Origin: Euphorbia lathyris
Taxonomy: Eukaryota; Streptophyta; Magnoliopsida; Malpighiales; Euphorbiaceae
Length of the DNA: 64,000 nt
Assembly: GCF_963576675.1 (NCBI RefSeq)
Contig: NC_088912.1
Span: 13,043,001 to 13,107,000 of the forward strand
Direction of reading: 5' to 3'
A program made the position numbers and the translations under genes. This document shows, piece after piece, positions 44,363 to 55,778 of the stretch. The notes beneath the pieces were generated by a model. It was not told the DNA's origin and ran no database searches. It worked only from the letters and a program-made list of their open reading frames with translations. Every line of letters starts with the position of its first letter. Position 1 is the stretch's first letter.

Positions 44363-44578
44363 TCTCCATTTCTTTTTGTGTTTTATGTTTTCTTTGCTTT
44401 TTCATTTTTATTTTTGATGTTTCCGTAGTTAGTTTTGTTATCTTTTTTTTTGTTTTTCTTGTACTTCCCTTTTTATTTTTAATATATTTCTAACTTTTTG
44501 TGTTTCATGTTATGTCGTTTTATTTTCGTAATCATTTTATCTTTAATATGTTTTTAATTTTGGACCAACAATAAAATT

Positions 44579-44760
44579 CACGCAGGGCATACCTCCTTGT
44601 ACGCCTCTCGTAATCCTCCTTTTTCTTGCATAAAATGCTCAGAAACTCGAACACGCGGGGCACCCCTCTTACTGTGCCCCGCATATTTAAGTCTCTTCTC
44701 AATAAAAGCTCAAAACGTACCTCCTACGCGGGGCGCCCCCTAGGGCACGCCTCGCGTAGG
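44579..44760 (+). repeat. Element B paired GC motif cluster 3 (downstream of ORF2)
   Basis: Pairs lie at about 44579-44612, 44651-44686 and 44724-44760, for example ACACGCGGGGC ... TGCCCCGCAT and CTACGCGGGGCG ... CACGCCTCGCGTAG. Confidence 0.85.
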
Positions 44761-46233
44761 ACCAAACTTTAAAGGGCCTAATTTTTCATTTCATATTTGT
44801 TTTTGTTTTTGTTTTTCTCTTCTTTTGCGACGTCCTTGGAATAGATATCATTTTAATAACGCGGAGGGCCGTGCAACCCTGCACTTTCAGTTTGTTTTAC
44901 ACTAACAAAAACAAAAATAAATAAAAACCAATAAACAATAAAATAATTAAAATAATTTATTGATTCTTTAAATTTTTCCGACACACTACCTCCCTCGGAA
45001 ATAAAATAAAAGTTCCGTTATTTGTCCTTAGAATGAAAAGACGGAACACAAAGGATCAGTTTTAATAAGAAATTTTAGTCTTAATTTTGAAGTTCTAGAA
45101 TTTATGCAAAGTCTAGGTTTATACTAAACAAAAGCATCGAGTCCTAACCCACATGTCATCTCCATAATGAAATTTAAAAAGGCAATAAAAACGGGATGTT
45201 TGAAAGTTTAGCGAAGACTCGATAGTACACAATTTAAACCCGAAATTTTGTGAGGTAATTTTGAGCCTAAAGGAGTTCGTACGAGAACCCTATTCCTTTC
45301 ATAATTTTTTGAGAGCTTTGACTTCACTCGACTCATAGAGTTTGCACCTAATACCGGGTTAAGTACACCTATTTTGGTTAAAATGACAATAGATAATAAA
45401 ACGAACCCACTTAGTCTAATTCGTTGCTTAATTTATTTTTTCTCGTTTTTATCAACCTCTAGGAAACCCCCTTGAGCCTACTAACCGACTTTTCTTGTCA
45501 ACACCCTTTTAACAATTAACCCTCTTTTTCCTCTTGTTTAAATACCAACAAAATCAATTTGCACCCGAAATAAGTCAAGGCCTTAATAAGTGAACACCAC
45601 AAGCTCTCGAGATCGTTTTTGTGCCGCTCTCAAAACAAAAAGAAAAAGAAGAATACAATAAAAGAATAAAAAGGCATTCTCAAGCTCCATCCGAGCAATT
45701 TTGAGTTATATTTCACAAACTTACCAAAGCCAAAGAAATAAAATATGGTGCAATCATCAAAATGGTATTTGAACTCGAGTTTTCAAAAATTAACCACTAA
45801 AAAGCCACCCACATTACAACCCCCCTCCGGGTTCATTTTTAATATTGTCTAAACCATAACATAGGAGGAAAAACCCGGATGAAAATGCAAACTCAAAGTG
45901 ATCTCGGGTAAGTGCAAAGAAGAGTGCTAAAACACCGACCCACCGAAGTTTGAGCGTAAGAGTGAAATCTCTTGGTGAGGTACTATCGGGTTCTCAAAAG
46001 ATAATCAACCCTCGTTAATATTGCCTATTAATTTTGATCATGGAGGTTTCAAATAAGTTTTGGTCACTTGATTGTTTGCGTGGGTATTTGCCGAAAACTT
46101 TGCATAAAACTTTAACTTTGAAATCACGCACTTGGTAAAACCGACCGATGGTTTGTTTCTTAATAATCTCAATCCCTTGTCTTTCGATTTCTTTTACTTG
46201 AGGACAAGTAAAACTTTAAAGTCCGAGGAGGTT
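44761..46233 (+). other. Element B 3' non-coding region and polypurine tract
   Basis: About 1.5 kb has no frame of note but is conserved with element D (59376-60850, reverse). It ends in GTCCGAGGAGGTT, a polypurine tract directly before the LTR. Confidence 0.7.
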
Positions 46234-48056
46234 TGATAGTGGTATTTTACCCCTATCTTTTAGCGTGATTTACGGGTTAATTTTAGAAGAAATAAATAAG
46301 TTTAATTACAAAAATAGAACGTTTTAATAAAATAACAGAATAAAAATAAACTCCACGCTTTCAGTTAATTTTCCTTGTTTTTGAGTAATTTAGGAAATAA
46401 AAACGTCAAGCTAACTCGGCTCTTGAGATTTGTATTTCAGGTACGAGCAAGGAGTGAAAATCCACTCAATACGCGAGGCGCCTCATCCCTTACGCGGGGC
46501 GTGAAACATGGAGTCAGAAATAATTGCCCTATCCACAGGTACCACGCGGAATCTAGTCAGCATACGCGAGGCGTATGCCAACCTACGCGAGGCGTATGAC
46601 ACATGTCAGAAATGATTAGCCTAATCCTGAAAGTCAGACTGCATGGTCTCCCTGGGTCAACTATCCCTACGCGGGGCGTACTACCTTACACGCGGGGCGT
46701 GTAAGGGAATTCTTCAACATAAAAGTTCAGAGACTCATTTACACAGGGCGTGCCTCAAGCTACGCACGGCGTAAAAGGACCAAATCAAGCAATAAAGAGT
46801 CAGAGTCTCAAACACGCAAGGCGCATTCCATTCTACGCGGGGCGTGTTTGAGACAACAAAATCTGGAATTGGTCCACATGCAGGAGATTTCTGACGGAAT
46901 GGGCACATACACGCAGGGTGTACACCACCATACGCGGGGCGTATTATGGGATTTCTGCACAAAATTATGTTCCTCCATGCTTGCACCTTGTGGAATTACA
47001 ATCTTGCCCCTAGCTTGATCTATAAATAAGAGTGACTAGCACTCATTTAGAGAGCTGAGACCATATACATTAGACACCTTACATCTTGTAATTCTTGTTT
47101 GTAGTTTTAGATTTTATTTTAGGCTTTATATAGCCAAACTCTTCCATCTTGAGAGCTTTTTCGTTGATTCCGGCATTCCATCCAAGTCCCACTCCATTTC
47201 CATGCACCAAGCTTGAAAGCTCCACCATCCAAGTCCTAAGAGATGGCTTTGAGTCCGGTTAGCTAGTTCCGAGGGTGGATTCTTCCCTTTTCACTTGCTA
47301 ATTAACTTGAACTCATCCTATGTACTAGGCTTGGCTGTAATTCATATTTACATTCTCCATATTTATAATTTATGATTCATAATCTTCTTTTCTATATATG
47401 TGTTGATGTTTATTACTTGTTTTGATATTCATAATTGATTATTGTGTAGGAGAACACGATTTCCGACGCCATTCGGGTTATCTTTAGGGATTCATATAGG
47501 TGTTGCCTTACCGGAAGTGACAAACCGGAAACCGCAGGAATTGACAAGCCACGGAACATACGGGCCCTAATTTCTGGTCCCAAGCATTAGACACGCCTTG
47601 ACTAGGAACCACGTAGTCTAAGTACTTCACGGGTCGGTTACACTACACATAGTCGTCTTTGCAAGAGCAAATCATCAACCGTATAAACATTAGAAGTCGT
47701 TATTTGTCATAGTTATAACTTATCGCATCCATATCACTTCATAGAGTTTTGTTATATAAATTCGTCTCACCCGTAGTTAGGAGTAGTTTGTAGTTGGTCC
47801 CCATATCAACCTCAAAGTATTCACCGCTTAAATAACGTATAAAACCGAGTCGTTTAATACTTGCAGTTATAAATCCCGTGGATTCGATACCCGGTCTTAA
47901 CCGGATTATTACTTGATACGACGGGGTACACTTGCCCCTAAGTAGTGACGTCTAGTAAAGATAGAACATTTAGAAAGATCACATCCATAGTCATAACGCA
48001 CTTACCATAATACACATTTTGTCGTAGAAAACATGACCACTAGACGGCACGCATCA
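46234..48056 (+). repeat. Element B 3' LTR (1823 bp)
   Basis: It starts TGATAGTGGTATTTTACCCC and ends GCATCA. Six pairs of the CGCG motif lie at 46469-46944, 77 bases or more upstream of TATAAATA at 47021-47028. Confidence 0.93.
46469..46944 (+). promoter_or_regulatory. Six paired CGCG motifs in the B LTR (U3)
   Basis: Pairs are mostly in direct orientation, for example TACGCGAGGCGCC ... TTACGCGGGGCGTG and CTACGCGGGGCGTA ... ACACGCGGGGCGTG. The second unit is usually within 11-15 bases of the first. The same set is found in the 5' LTR (26077 onwards, last pair at 39229-39263) and in element D (58671-59130, reverse). Confidence 0.85.
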
Positions 48057-48061
48057 AGCAG

Positions 48062-49715
48062 CGGTGTCGGTAGCTGGGTTGCCTATGTTGGGTTCAGATA
48101 TGGCGTGTTCCTGAGAGCCAGAAATAGAGGCTTGTTTTTCAGTTCCCAGTTGTTGAGTAAGTTCAGGTGGACTTGTATAGAAGTTGAAGTTCAGACCCGT
48201 TAAGTCAACAATAGGGTCTCGAGTAGCAGAGTCATCTAGTATATCGAAGACTTTGGGTCTGGATGACGTCCATTTGTATCTCTTTTCCCTACTTCCCCTG
48301 TGGTTCTTGGATTTCTTAGAGGGGCCAGTGAGAATCGGTTCAGTGGCAGGAAGGGATGCATCCAGCTGAACGTTTTCATTTAGTTCAATATGCTCCTCAC
48401 AAACTATCTCAGGTTCCTTCTCAATGGACTGAGCTTCAGGTTCATCAGCCTGCACTCCAGTAGCTAAGTCTTCCTGTTCAGGAGCTCTTATCCCCTCTTC
48501 GTCAATCTGGTCCTCAGCAGAGATTGATTTTTCAGGTTGCTTAGTGTTGGAGGGAATAGAGGAGGCATCTGGTGTTCCTTGCTGACGAGCAGAGGTAGAA
48601 ACACCTCGTGCCTGGAGAAAGAAGGCATCTTCAGGAACTGTAAAACCTAAAGGAGTTGCATCATGCATTCTGAGTTTAAGGACTGTCCTCTTTCTCAGTG
48701 GCTCTTCATCCACTTCATCAGCTTCATCAGTGTCAGGGGCTGCTGTCTTCTATGGCAACTCAGCAGTTTTTGTCTTGGGCTGAGTAGAAGATACCCTGAC
48801 CTTCTTTACTACTGACTTAGGTACTGAAGTAGTAGGCTCAACAGCCTTTCTCTTCTTGCCCTTGCTGGGCAGGTCAGTTTCAACATCTTGGACTACCTTA
48901 CCCTTCTTGGTTTTAGGCTTGAAGGGCAAACTATGTGTTAGCCCGTTCAGAATCACCGAAGTGATTTCAGTCCCAATTTCCTTCCATTCCTTGGCCAAGC
49001 TGACCTTATGATCTTTGAGGATGGCAGTGATAAGGGATCCTATCCTGAGTATCCCAGTGCTTCTCTGAAATGCCCCGATTAAGAAGACGGGCATTTTCAG
49101 TGGCTTGGTCTCCAGCATATGCCATATAAAGCATTGCTCGAAGTTAGAAGCTGACGTTGTTGAGTTAACTTTAGGGAAGAGGAAGTTGGTCAGTATGTAG
49201 TGAGCCTGACGGTGAGTCTGAGCAAGTGAAGTGGTTGAGACCTCCCCTACGAAGCCTTTGGGTTTGTAGTACTCAGTTTCATACTTGATGTGCTTCACAT
49301 CTTTTACTCTCCTCATCTTTGTTCCTTTTGCTTTTAGCTTCAGGAGTGTTTCGAGGTACGTTGGGGTAATGATGATCTTGGTGCCTTTTACTAAGGTCAC
49401 CATATAGTCAACATCGCCATCCGCTATCGTTAAGTTCTGGTAGAACTCAATGACAAGATTCAGATAAGTTACTCCGGGTGGGGAGAACAACGTTGTCCAT
49501 CCATTGTCAGCAATCCACTTACAAAAGGGTTGCTCTGCTTCTACGAAGTCTTTTGAGAACCATCGTGAAATGTTGATTTTGGGATTTTTAAGGTTGATGT
49601 AAGCAGGTGAGAATGTCCTTTCCCTAGGTTCCTTATTCTTCTTCTTCTTCTTTTTCTTAGAAGGAGTAGAGGACTCAGCATGGGGATCCTGACCTAGGAT
49701 GCTGACCTCAGTCAT
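48062..49715 (-). pseudogene. Element A ORF, N-terminal part with plant transposon-protein domain
   Basis: From ATG at 49715 the frame encodes a Lys-rich start (KKKKKKKNKEPRER), then a domain with FCKWIADNGWTTL, VIEFYQNLTIADGDVDYMV, a basic region and TNFLFPKVN. This is typical of the 'putative plant transposon protein' family and similar in pattern to the extra ORFs of elements B and C. A TAG at 48750-48752 interrupts the same frame. It then runs on as an acidic, Pro/Glu-rich region to 48062, where element B is inserted between two codons. The frame is also open upstream of 49715 to the LTR except for one TAG, so the true start is uncertain. Confidence 0.65.
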
Positions 49716-49860
49716 AGCCTGGTCGTGCTGACCATGAACTGGCTGTTGCGATTCTGAAGAAGAAGTATCATTGTATTCCTATTCTTGACTCCCTTCGGGA
49801 GAAGAAGGGTCAATTTCTGAGTCTCTATCCTCGTAAAGGTCATTTTGGCTAGAGGAGGTT

Positions 49861-51190
49861 TGTTGATTTTGTCAGTAACGTGACAAGATTAGTTCCAAGG
49901 GGGGGGGGGGGTTAGGAACTATTCAAAAAATTTCACGTAAGGTTGACTTATATTTTAAAATATGACTTTTATTAAGTCTTTTAGCACAGCAATGCTAAGT
50001 AAGGTTAGAGGCAGATTTAGTCAACTGCTGACTAAAACTGTTTCTACCATGAGTCAGGAAATAACATTTAAGTCTATTCCTGAACTCAACTCTCAGTTCA
50101 CTTAACTTAGCGTATGTTCGTTAGCGTTTTACTAGGCAGTACTTAGCAAGGGTTAGAAATATGTTACTCAACAGACTTATCCTAGTTCGGCCTCCTTGCC
50201 TATGTCCAGTCCCCGGAATCCTTCCGAGCTTTTTGAATCCTCTATTGAGCTTTTTAAAGGTAGAGCACAAACCGTTTACAAATAGCTACTGAGTATACAA
50301 GAGTACTTTCCTCTATTCTTCTACTCAATACTATATCTACCGCTGAGTGCTATAATCGAGCAACTCAGCTTCTCCTCTCTATTCTTCTAGAAATGATAAA
50401 GTGTTTGTTCTAACTAAAGCTAAGAACACTTTAGATGAATGAATCACTCTAGAATTTTACACAAAGATATGAATTGGTGTAAGAATTTTCTTTGCTTTTC
50501 AAGACAGAAATTTGAGTTGGGATTTGGTCAGCGTTTCGACTTAATGAAGATCTGTGTAGAATGAAGCATTTGAGAGGCCTATTTATAGTGACATCTGAGG
50601 CACCGGTCATTTCGAATTTCGAAATAACCGTTGGAGGGAAATGACTTCCTGTTGCTTTCATCTGGTCAGTGCTCAGCTTCTCCGGCTAATAAAAACGTTG
50701 CATCTTCTGTATTCTTCAGGGATCCGTTGGTTTTGCTCAGGCTGGTCAGAGTGTCTCCACATTTTAGGAAAAGTCTTCCAGACAGCTTTATGCTTCATAT
50801 GAACATTTCCTTAAGTGGAAATACTTTGTCTCCAAGTTGTCCAGTCCAGCTGCTGACCTGACTTCTTTGTCACTTTACTCAGCAGCTTCGTTTTGAAGCT
50901 ATTGAGAAGGCTTCTCGATCCTTCTCTCTGTTGGGCCGCGTTTTGATCTGCTTGGGCCGTGTGGCTTTCAGCAGTTAACTTAGGCTTGACTTTCTCTTGT
51001 GGGCTTTTGGGCCTTACACTTTTAATGTCTTGATTCTTATAAATCCAATTAACTTAACATTGAACAAACACATTAGTATTAATAAATCAAAGCATTTAAA
51101 TTTAATGTGTTACAATATTTTATCATGGGTAATTAACTATACTTTAAATAATTTTGTCAAATCAAAATCATGTGGAAAGGTGTTTCAACA
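49861..51190 (-). repeat. Element A 5' LTR (right, 1330 bp)
   Basis: It is the partner of 22597-23943. On the minus strand it carries a TATA box (TATAAATA, complement of 50580-50587). A run of 13 G (49899-49911) differs in length from the other LTR. Confidence 0.92.
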
Positions 51191-51195
51191 ACAAC

Positions 51196-51290
51196 CTTAT
51201 CCAGACCACCCGAAATAGTCAGTTTCGAATCCAATCGGTGTCTAATCTAACCCCTCAAACTGATGTGCAAACGCATGAGGTCATTTAGGT
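51196..51290 (+). mobile_element. Continuation of the old LTR fragment split by element A
   Basis: It follows the second ACAAC duplication and should join to 22596. The sequence CCAGACCACCCGAAATAG resembles LTR U5 text, but I could not find its end. Confidence 0.4.
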
Positions 51291-52665
51291 GTTGTTTGGT
51301 GAGGAGAGACAAAGTTAATGTTTAAAAACTCTAAAAAATAAGGTTTTGAAAAAAAAAAATTGCGTTTCATAGTAAAAGGGATACTTAACAACTTCAATTC
51401 TTGACAATTTTCATTTCAATATCGTTAACAATCACAATCCTTGTTCTAACCACACAAAAAATCACAGTTTTCATATAAAAATCAGTGTAGCCTCGTGGTT
51501 TTATTTTTGGAATTAATTATTGAATTTAATAGTAATTATATATAGAAATCAAGAAAGTAGTCTGGTAAAATTAAATAGAAAATCGATAGAAATAGTATAC
51601 ACTAATTTTTTTAAATTTAGCGTTCCTCAACAATAATATCACAATCAGAGGTCACCAAAATTTATTTCACAATGTTTTTTCTTTCATTTAATCCATATTG
51701 ATGTTCGGCAAAGCCAACCAACAGAGATAATGCGAGGATCGAATTAAATTCCTTCCATAAAAAACGAAATTACATATATAGACAAGTAATCTGATTTTAA
51801 GAATAAAATGGTCGAGGTTTACACTTTTTTTACACGAACTAAAAAGGGGTCAATAGCTCACAAAAGCAAGTAGACCAGCAAGTAGGAGTAAAGGTTGCTT
51901 CTCTCCCACTTGGTAGAAACAAACGCCTAGATAAACGTTTTTATTCATGTGCTACAATATGTAGATAGAGAGATCGCTCTGTCCTTTAACTTGATGGATG
52001 CTTATGCTCGCTAGCATCAAATACGGTCGCATGTTTTAAAAACTGGAAAACATGATAGTTTGTCCGTTTTGCATTTAAAGGTTTTATGAGTCAATATTTC
52101 GGTACAAAATACATATGGTTTAGTTAATCTACAAAGTTAGTTAGGCCTTGTGTATTAGGTAAGTTGAAAAGTCAAACTTTTTAATTGCTTTAAATCAATC
52201 TCTTTTGGAGTAAATTATGACAACAATTTTTGACGTAATGTCTGAGTTCGCAAGCAATACAAACTATAAGTTATGTTTGAAAGTTTTTAAACCACATGAT
52301 TGTATTTGCAAAAAGATCAAACAAAAAAAATTATACTTTATCCTAAAAAATATTTAGTTGCTAACTGCTAGGTGCTTGTAAATTATCTCAATTGTTTGAT
52401 CTTTAGTACTTCATTTTTCTTGATCGAGTTGAAAATTAATTTAATTTGTAAAAAAAAATATAAAAGTTAAATCTAAAATCTCTAAAATATTGTATAAACC
52501 AAAAAATTATCCTAAAAAAAACATATGGAGCATTTTGTTGAGGGTAAATTTTTTTTCTAAATATTTATCTAAAATTTGAACTTAAAAATTTAGTAACTCA
52601 AATGTCTTTAGTGTATGTGATATTGTTGGATATGGAAATTAATACCTTGTGGTTCTGATTCTTCA
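51291..52665. other. No gene seen; MITE-like segment at 51290-51440
   Basis: TGTTGTTTGGTGAGGAGAGA, then AAGTTAATGTTTAAAA and CATAGTAAAAGGGATACTTA resemble the interior of the Mutator MITE at 57140-57290. The rest is AT-rich with no coding signal. Confidence 0.45.
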
Positions 52666-53212
52666 GTGAGAGGCGATCTTTTCAAATGCCCAACTTCCCA
52701 TTTTTACATTGATTGGCTTAAGTCAAAGGATGAAGCTTCAGTTATTTACATATCCTTTGGAAGCATCACACGAGTATCAGAGAGGCAAATGGAAGACATG
52801 AGGAGAGCATTAATAGAAAGTGGGCGTCCATTCTTGTGGGTTATAAGAGAGAAATCCATGAAAAAAGTAGAAGAAAATGGAGTGATAGTGCCATGGTGCA
52901 ATCAATTAGAGGTGCTATCAAATCGAGGAATAAGTTGTTTTTTTACTCATTGTGGTTGGAATTCCACAACCGAGAGCTTGACTTGTGGAGACCTTGCGGT
53001 GGCATTTCCGTAATGAACTGATCAGTTAACAAATGCTAAGCTGCTTGCAGATTGTTGGAAAACTAGTGTTAGAGTTACTCCTCTTTGAAGATGGGATCGT
53101 TGCGGCTGAAGAGATAAAGAGGAGTCTCAATATGGTGATAGGAGATGGAGAGATGAGAGAGAATGACATCAAATGGAAGGTTTCAGAAACAAATGCTTTT
53201 AAGGAAGACTAA
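52666..53212 (+). pseudogene. UDP-glycosyltransferase C-terminal exon pseudogene
   Basis: It encodes the C-terminal half of a plant family-1 glycosyltransferase: SVIYISFGSITRVSERQMED, then the PSPG sugar-donor box WCNQLEVLSN ... CFFTHCGWNSTTESLTCG. In the PSPG box, the two codons after VAFP are TAA TGA where Gln-Trp would be expected, followed by TDQLTNAKLLADCWKTSVRV. A one-base shift near 53078 leads to EDGIVAAEEIKRSLNMVIGD and the end at 53212. Such enzymes put UDP-sugars on small molecules, and this resembles the UGT75-type group. The N-terminal acceptor half is missing and a 3' splice site (TTCTTCAG) precedes the exon. Confidence 0.8.
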
Positions 53213-54930
53213 TGGCCAACTCATTGTTTCACCATTTTTAGAGTATTTCACCTATATAGGCCAAGACTAATGACCATAATATTAAATAAAAGAATAAATA
53301 AAAGAAAAGTGAAAGTCAACTCATCGTTTCAATTTAAATTTCCATTTCCCTAGAACAAAACTCAAGATCATGAGATATGTTCTTAGAAAGATATGCAATT
53401 TTATTAATTATTGGGAAGTAAACACTGAGGAAATTTTGAATCCAGAGACAATGATAAAGTGGCAGCCTTTAAAAGCAAAGAAATAGAATTTACTTTAAAA
53501 AAATTGGAGACTATGTATTAGACTCAAAGTTTACATGTATGAAAAGTATCATCTGGATTGTTAACAAACCTCGGATCTTCGAAAAGGTTTCATAAACATA
53601 CCAATAGAAGGCTAGTTGTCATTCATAAATAAGGAATAATATGCTCTATGTGCTCTTCCAAGAAGGTTTCTTAAACATGTCAGTAGAAGAAGGCTAGTTG
53701 TCTTCATTACTCATATATAGTGACATTGCAATGAATGACAGTTTAGTTATAAAATTTGATGTTTGATTATAGTATTGATGATTACTTCATTTACAATCGG
53801 TTGGCCCTTAAACTCACTTAAAGTAGTCTATTGGGCTGCTAAATTTCCATAAAGTGATCTATTGACCTCGTGGATTTGATCTTAAGTTGTATGTGCTTCA
53901 GCATGCCCAAAGCCCCTCTCAAGCTACCGTGTAGCAATATTGGCTTAATCATATCATATTAAACAAGTTCAAGAGGTTAATGAGATATTTTTAATATTGT
54001 GGATGCCAATCTGTGTTTCAGCCAAGTTTGAAGGATCCATGATGAATTAATTTATGCAAATGTGAGCTACTTTTCTGATTCAAACTAATTTAGTATCACA
54101 TGTTTATCAATTGTAGCTGAAGATATTGTGTTTGTATCATGCATTTATGCCTGAGAAGATTTGAAATTGTGAAAACTAAAACCTTGATCATCTTGCACTC
54201 TCTAAATTGAAATAGTCCTATTGTAGTTGACTTCATGTTTACTTTACCATATTAGTAAATTTCTCAGTTTCAGGTGAGTCTTTTCATTATTGGTCATTGA
54301 TGTTGTTGAAATTAGTAACTGTTGGTGAGTGCGCTGCTTGCTGAGATGGTGCTAATTTTACTCCTCATATCATCAGTGTTGTACATGTTAAACGTGATTG
54401 TTGATCCTCATGCTAAACCCGCAATATATTATGCAGATACAGACAATATAATATGATTCAAAAGAGTTGTGTTTTATCAATCCATAATTTTTTTATTTGG
54501 AATTTAGTTGTGATCTCATGGAGAAATAGTTTACTGCATCAATGGAAGATTTTTTGTGATTTTAGATAATTGTTTGTTCTCTGTTTTATTTGTTTTAACA
54601 CTTTATGGGTTTACTTTATGTAAAAGATATTTTTATATTTATGTAAAGGATATTTTTATATTTATTAGTTCTAACATTGTAACTTTACACTTGGAAGGGT
54701 TTTTTAAATTTATGTTGATGTTGGATTTGTTGGCTTTATGCACATCTTTGTTATTGTTTGTTAATGTTCATATTTGTTATTCGTTGACTTTTAATTCCCA
54801 GATTTGTTATTATTTTAACTACTATTGATGAAAATCCAATATCTTTCATTCGAAATTTGTACAGGATTGCTTTGAGATTCTCTCGTTATCCTGTTTATTT
54901 ATGCCAACAGAAAGTGGATGAACAACGAGC
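53213..54930. other. No gene seen; local duplication at 53580-53704
   Basis: The segment AAGGTTTCATAAACATACCA with GAAGGCTAGTTGTC is repeated in altered form about 83 bases later. The rest is AT-rich without coding signal. Confidence 0.5.
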
Positions 54931-54999
54931 AGATCAGGTGGAATGAGTGTCGTATTACAAAATCCAGATGGACGTGTTCTAGGTGGTGGAGTTGCAAGT
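54931..54999 (+). pseudogene. AHL (AT-hook, PPC/DUF296) protein fragment
   Basis: RSGGMSVVLQNPDGRVLGGG followed by VAS matches the core of the PPC domain of plant AT-hook nuclear-localised proteins. Only 23 codons remain. The frame runs straight into the tandem-repeat block. Confidence 0.55.
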
Positions 55000-55000
55000 G

Positions 55001-55778
55001 TTGAAATCAACATATTAAATCATGTTTGTTTGTTTTAATACACATGTTACAATACAATGAGTCTTATTCTTATTCTTCATAATGTTTGTTTTGCCTTAAT
55101 TATATAATACCAAAAAATCTCAGTATCAAAATCTATTAAAGTTTTAAAAAAAAGATCCATCATTCAATTATTTCTGCCACAATGAAGATAAACATCTTTG
55201 AGAATCTCATCAACTTTATTATGTGAGTGAATATGTTACAATACAATGCGTCTTGAAATCCACATATTAAATCATTTTTGTTTGTTTTAATCCACATATT
55301 ACAATACAATGAGTCTTATTCTTATTCTTTATAATGTTTGTTTTGCCTTAATGAAATAATACCAAAAAAAAACTCATTATCAAAATTTATTAAAGTTTGC
55401 TAAAAAGGAATCTAGCATTTAATTATTTCTGCCACAAGAAAACTGAAGATAGGCATCTTTGAGAATCTCATCAACTTTATTATGTAAGTGAAGATAATGT
55501 TACAATACAATGGATCTTGAAATCCACATATTAAATCATGTTTGATTGTTTTAATCCATATATTACAATACAATGGGTCTTGTTTTTATTCTTCATAATG
55601 TTTGTGTTTCCATAATTAAATAATACCAAAAAAACTCACTATCAAAATTTATTAAAGTTTGAAAAAAAGGAATCCAACATTCAATTATTTCTGCCACAAG
55701 AAAACTGGTCATACAGATCTTTGAGAATCTCATCAACTTTATTATGTGAGTAAAGATAATGCTACAATATAATGTGTT
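55001..55778 (+). repeat. Three-unit tandem repeat, ~252-263 bp unit
   Basis: Units begin TTGAAATCCACATATTAAAT at about 55001, 55253 and 55516, and a fourth partial start is at 55779. Each has TGTTACAATACAATG, CAATTATTTCTGCCACAA and GAGAATCTCATCAACTTTATTATG in the same order. The units differ by small indels and substitutions. Confidence 0.85.

Larger units (their letters stand above)
25849..48056 (+). mobile_element. Element B: non-autonomous gag-carrying LTR retrotransposon (TSD AGCAG)
   Basis: LTRs begin TGATAG and end GCATCA. AGCAG duplications lie at 25844-25848 and 48057-48061. Leaving out element C, B is about 9.5 kb: 5' LTR, tRNA-Asp primer site, gag, an ORF of the Athila-type extra-ORF family, about 1.8 kb of non-coding sequence, and 3' LTR. 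No protease, RT or integrase is present. The reverse-strand element D at 57.55 kb has the same layout, so the lack of pol is a family trait and not a local deletion. Confidence 0.9.
22597..51190 (-). mobile_element. Element A: LTR retrotransposon, outermost level of the nest (TSD ACAAC)
   Basis: Both LTRs begin TGTTG and end CAACA, with 5-bp duplications ACAAC at 22592-22596 and 51191-51195. Minus orientation is shown by the polypurine tract (CAAAATGGGGGAGTT, minus strand) next to the left LTR, and by the ORF direction. Without element B the length is about 6.4 kb. It encodes one long ORF and no recognisable gag, protease, RT or integrase, so it is non-autonomous. I see no convincing tRNA primer site after the 5' LTR. 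Confidence 0.9.

Noticed and set aside
46469..46944. CRISPR-like array (regular short repeats)
   Set aside because: The repeats are 11 bases, vary between copies, sit in an LTR of a plant retrotransposon and have no uniform spacers or cas genes.
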